Under the pieces are notes generated by a model. The model did no database searches. It was given only the letters and a program-made list of their open reading frames with translations, and was not told the origin of the DNA. 16,725 nt of DNA from CAYRTD01 sp964595055 (GTDB taxonomy: Bacteria > Bacteroidota > Bacteroidia > Bacteroidales > GCA-2748055), in NCBI GenBank assembly GCA_964595055.1, contig CAZQOV010000066.1, positions 1-16,725 on the forward strand, written 5' to 3'. This document shows positions 14,911 to 16,725 of this stretch, one piece after another (the stretch's first letter is position 1; each line of letters opens with the position of its first letter). The position numbers were made by a program, and so were the translations under genes.

Positions 14911-15721
14911 TTATAGTTTTGAATAAATAACTGAAATAATTTTCATTCATATCTCCTGCAAGTTCAAAATCAAATTCATTGGGAAGGGTAATTATATTTT
15001 TATGGTAACCTGACATGATTTTCCAAATCTCATCGGTTTTTACAATATGCCCGGAATAGTATACTTCTTCGCTATCGGATTCAAGCTGAAGTTTATCCAG
15101 GGTATTCACAAAATGGTAAAGGAATTCTTCATCATTTCTCACCCTATAAAGATTATAATATTGCAGCGTGGTTTTATCAAGCCTTGCAAAATGACAAATA
15201 GAGGGGGAAGTATAAATATAGCAGGCATTTTTATCATGTTTATGCACGGAAAAAATATAATCCAAAAAAGAGCCGGTAAGGTGTTCAATTACGGGATGAT
15301 TTCGAAAATCTGAGAATAAGTTATTCAAATCCTGATCAATCACAAAACAATAATTAATCTGCTTATCTTTGGTGGCTTTTCTTTCCAGTTTATTTTTTCT
15401 CAAAGAGCCGAACTGAATATGCATTAGCATGTCTGCATCGACATCAATTTCCGGGGGAGCAAGAGAAACCTTACTTGAATTAATTAGAAGGGAAGAGGAA
15501 CGAAAGCTTAATTCACGAAATTTTATAAGTTCTTCTTCCTGTTTGAATAACTGTCTGGTATTTGTTACGGAGCCAGTTTGGCGATGGATAATGGTAATGA
15601 TATTTCCTTCTTTATCGAGGATTAATAAAGAAAATCCATCCGGGTTTACCTGGATGGATAGTCTGTAATCTTGTGTATTTTTTATGGAATACTTTTCTGA
15701 AACGAATTTGAAATCGTTCAT
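14891..15721 (-). CDS. DUF3822 family protein
   Basis: This 276-residue protein is recognised as the Bacteroidetes-specific DUF3822 family, which is commonly encoded directly before rsmD. It shows an alternating beta-strand N-terminal part (YRLSIQVNPDGFSLLILDKEGN) and a later repeat of similar strands (KNACYIYTSPSICHFARLDK). This duplicated architecture has been compared with the actin/hexokinase ATPase fold. No signal peptide or membrane helix is present, so it is cytosolic. It has no known biochemical function. The 20-bp overlap with rsmD suggests coordinated production. The ATG at 15721 lies 11 bp after the stop of the upstream membrane-anchored protein gene, so the three genes probably form one operon. 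Confidence 0.78.
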   Translation of the reverse strand: MNDFKFVSEKYSIKNTQDYRLSIQVNPDGFSLLILDKEGNIITIIHRQTGSVTNTRQLFKQEEELIKFRELSFRSSSLLINSSKVSLAPPEIDVDADMLMHIQFGSLRKNKLERKATKDKQINYCFVIDQDLNNLFSDFRNHPVIEHLTGSFLDYIFSVHKHDKNACYIYTSPSICHFARLDKTTLQYYNLYRVRNDEEFLYHFVNTLDKLQLESDSEEVYYSGHIVKTDEIWKIMSGYHKNIITLPNEFDFELAGDMNENYFSYLFKTISENYQW

Positions 15722-15731
15722 ACAAAAAAGC

Positions 15732-16370
15732 TTATTCCCAGTTTCCTGTAAGTGTACCTTCTGTTAGCGAACCTATTTTCAAACCGGGGAATTTTACAAT
15801 TTTCTCTCTTTCATAGGTGTAATTTACCACTAGCTGAGGGTCAAGTCCTTTTAAAAGGTCTTCGTAGAGAACTGATACCTCAACGACTTTCACATTTAAA
15901 TCGCTGGAAGTTTTGAATTCATCTGCTTCCATTTTAAAATGTTTTCCGTCTGTAAATGGTACGTATCTGAGAGAATCGATCGGATAATCTTTGTCAAATA
16001 GTGAATCTTTTACTGAAATTTTAGTGGTCTCTCTTCGGATCAATCCTCTTTCAAGAGCGGCTTCCCTTGCTTTTCTGATGCTCCCAAGTTCATCAATAAG
16101 TTCTTCGGGGATTGTACCAATTGCTTTTGTGATAGCAAAGGAATCATTTTTAAGAAAATCAATGAGCGTATCAAAACTACTGGTGTACACCGTATGTACA
16201 TCCTTGTATGCTTTCTGTGCTTCACGAATATCAATGAGTCTTTCAATGGCAGCTTGCTCTCTAACATCTTTGGCCTTATTAAATCTGATTGGCGTCATAA
16301 TGCTTTCGTAAACTAAATAGGCAAGTGCTAAAATGGCAATACCGAGAATAATCTGGATTACTGTTCTCAT
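15732..16370 (-). CDS. Hypothetical membrane-anchored protein with pilin-like N-terminal layout
   Basis: This 212-residue protein of unknown function has an N-terminal hydrophobic segment (about 4-23, IQIILGIAILALAYLVYESI). A long charged helix follows (about 29-60), with the phrase RLIDIREAQKAYKDVHTVYTSSFDTLIDF. The helix plus the AYKDxxxxYTxSFDxL pattern resembles type IV pilins and pseudopilins, but there is no prepilin peptidase site, so it is more likely a bitopic or uncleaved-anchor protein with a soluble domain outside. The C-terminal 80 residues are beta-rich. It is the first gene of the putative operon with DUF3822 and rsmD (gap 10 bp) and is divergent from the helicase gene. It is a Bacteroidetes-type conserved hypothetical as far as I can tell. 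Confidence 0.7.
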   Translation of the reverse strand: MRTVIQIILGIAILALAYLVYESIMTPIRFNKAKDVREQAAIERLIDIREAQKAYKDVHTVYTSSFDTLIDFLKNDSFAITKAIGTIPEELIDELGSIRKAREAALERGLIRRETTKISVKDSLFDKDYPIDSLRYVPFTDGKHFKMEADEFKTSSDLNVKVVEVSVLYEDLLKGLDPQLVVNYTYEREKIVKFPGLKIGSLTEGTLTGNWE

Positions 16371-16405
16371 TATTAAAAATGTTATTTGTTTTATAAGTTT
16401 GCCGA

Positions 16406-16413
16406 CAAATTTA
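16406..16413 (-). promoter_or_regulatory. Candidate -7 promoter element of the rsmD operon
   Basis: The minus strand reads TAAATTTG, matching TAnnTTTG exactly, 35 bp before the ATG at 16370. This would give a leader of about 29 nt. No clear TTTG is found at the -33 position. The 90-bp divergent spacer must also carry the helicase promoter, which was not identified. Confidence 0.45.
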
Positions 16414-16460
16414 GAAAAAAAAATAGATTATGTGTTTTAAATTTTGCTTTTCTTTAGAAT

Positions 16461-16725
16461 ATGTTAAAAAACTTTATATATACGGAATTAAAGCAGAATC
16501 TGGAATTTGAACCTACCCCAAGTCAGGATCGCCTGCTTAATATGTTGGGTGAATATCTTTCTGTTTCCAGTTCCGATGAGATTTTTCTTATTAAAGGATA
16601 TGCCGGTACAGGTAAAACGACAACGGTAAATGCTTTAGTGCATACACTGGCAACTTTTAAGCAAAAAACTGTATTGCTTGCTCCAACAGGCAGGGCTGCT
16701 AAAGTTTTATCGTCCTATACCTCCT
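16461..16725 (+). CDS. RecD-like superfamily 1 DNA helicase (5' partial fragment of gene)
   Basis: The first 88 codons of a gene run off the right edge of the window. The frame opens at ATG 16461 with a short N-terminal helix region, PTPSQDRLLNMLGEYL (Q-motif-like). A Walker A motif follows, IKGYAGTGKTTT (GYAGTGKT at 46-53), and then motif Ia LLAPTGRAAKVLS (72-84). Motif I with GYAGTGKTT and the APTGRAAK form are typical of the AAA_30/RecD-like ATP-dependent exodeoxyribonuclease helicases found across Bacteroidetes, which act on DNA in repair or replication. It is divergent from the pilin-like gene. The full length, the UvrD-like C-terminal domain and the exact subtype cannot be checked here. 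Confidence 0.87.
   Translation, partial: MLKNFIYTELKQNLEFEPTPSQDRLLNMLGEYLSVSSSDEIFLIKGYAGTGKTTTVNALVHTLATFKQKTVLLAPTGRAAKVLSSYTS

Noticed and set aside
1..16725. CRISPR array, toxin-antitoxin pair, restriction-modification or other defence system
   Set aside because: No regularly spaced repeats, no cas or nuclease genes, and no small gene pair with toxin-antitoxin features were seen on either strand.

Overview
The window looks like a chromosomal segment from a Bacteroidetes bacterium, most likely a marine or sediment relative of the Marinilabiliales/Prolixibacteraceae. The base composition is AT-rich. Start sites lack Shine-Dalgarno motifs and are preceded by A/T-rich leaders. Several upstream regions carry the Bacteroidetes -7 promoter element TAnnTTTG. 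The gene set (a DUF3822 gene overlapping rsmD, a large secreted M14 peptidase, a RecD-like helicase, an MltF-type lipoprotein remnant) also fits that phylum. This placement is inferred from style and families, not from a marker gene.

Layout. 1-194 is the 3' end of an unidentified beta-rich protein, followed by a 315-bp spacer with low-complexity repeats. 510-2181 (minus) holds a secreted beta-propeller lactonase and a KdgF-like cupin. 2261-4065 (plus) holds an aldo/keto reductase and a class I glutamine amidotransferase. 4066-5753 is a gene graveyard: an unrecognised decayed gene spread over two frames, a clearly dead mltF (stop codon in place of the lipobox cysteine, large internal deletion, frameshift), and a scrap resembling the N-terminus of a Kef-type antiporter. 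5754-7426 (plus) holds a KdgK-type sugar kinase and a cyclophilin. A convergent spacer with two overlapping inverted repeats leads to a minus-strand Gfo/Idh/MocA dehydrogenase (7612-8763). Next come about 0.9 kb without a convincing gene but with three closely spaced palindromes, then tRNA-Asp(GTC) with a recognisable promoter and terminator. 9814-16370 is all minus strand: a lysine-dehydrogenase-like enzyme, a YceI protein, a secreted M14 carboxypeptidase with a C-terminal amidotransferase-like domain, and an rsmD / DUF3822 / pilin-like membrane protein group. A RecD-like helicase starts divergently at 16461 and runs off the window.

How the genes fit together. The only pathway link I can argue is uronate breakdown. 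The KdgF-like cupin would convert unsaturated uronates from pectin or alginate lyases to their keto form, and the KdgK-like kinase would phosphorylate 2-keto-3-deoxygluconate. The AKR, Gfo/Idh and lactonase genes are sugar-type enzymes that could sit around such a pathway, but nothing shows that they do. The aldolase, lyase, transporter and regulator genes of a complete pathway are not here. The rest is housekeeping (rsmD, tRNA, cyclophilin, helicase) and secreted or envelope proteins. I found no convincing new defence or mobile system. The most informative unusual parts are the pseudogene cluster and the two palindrome clusters.
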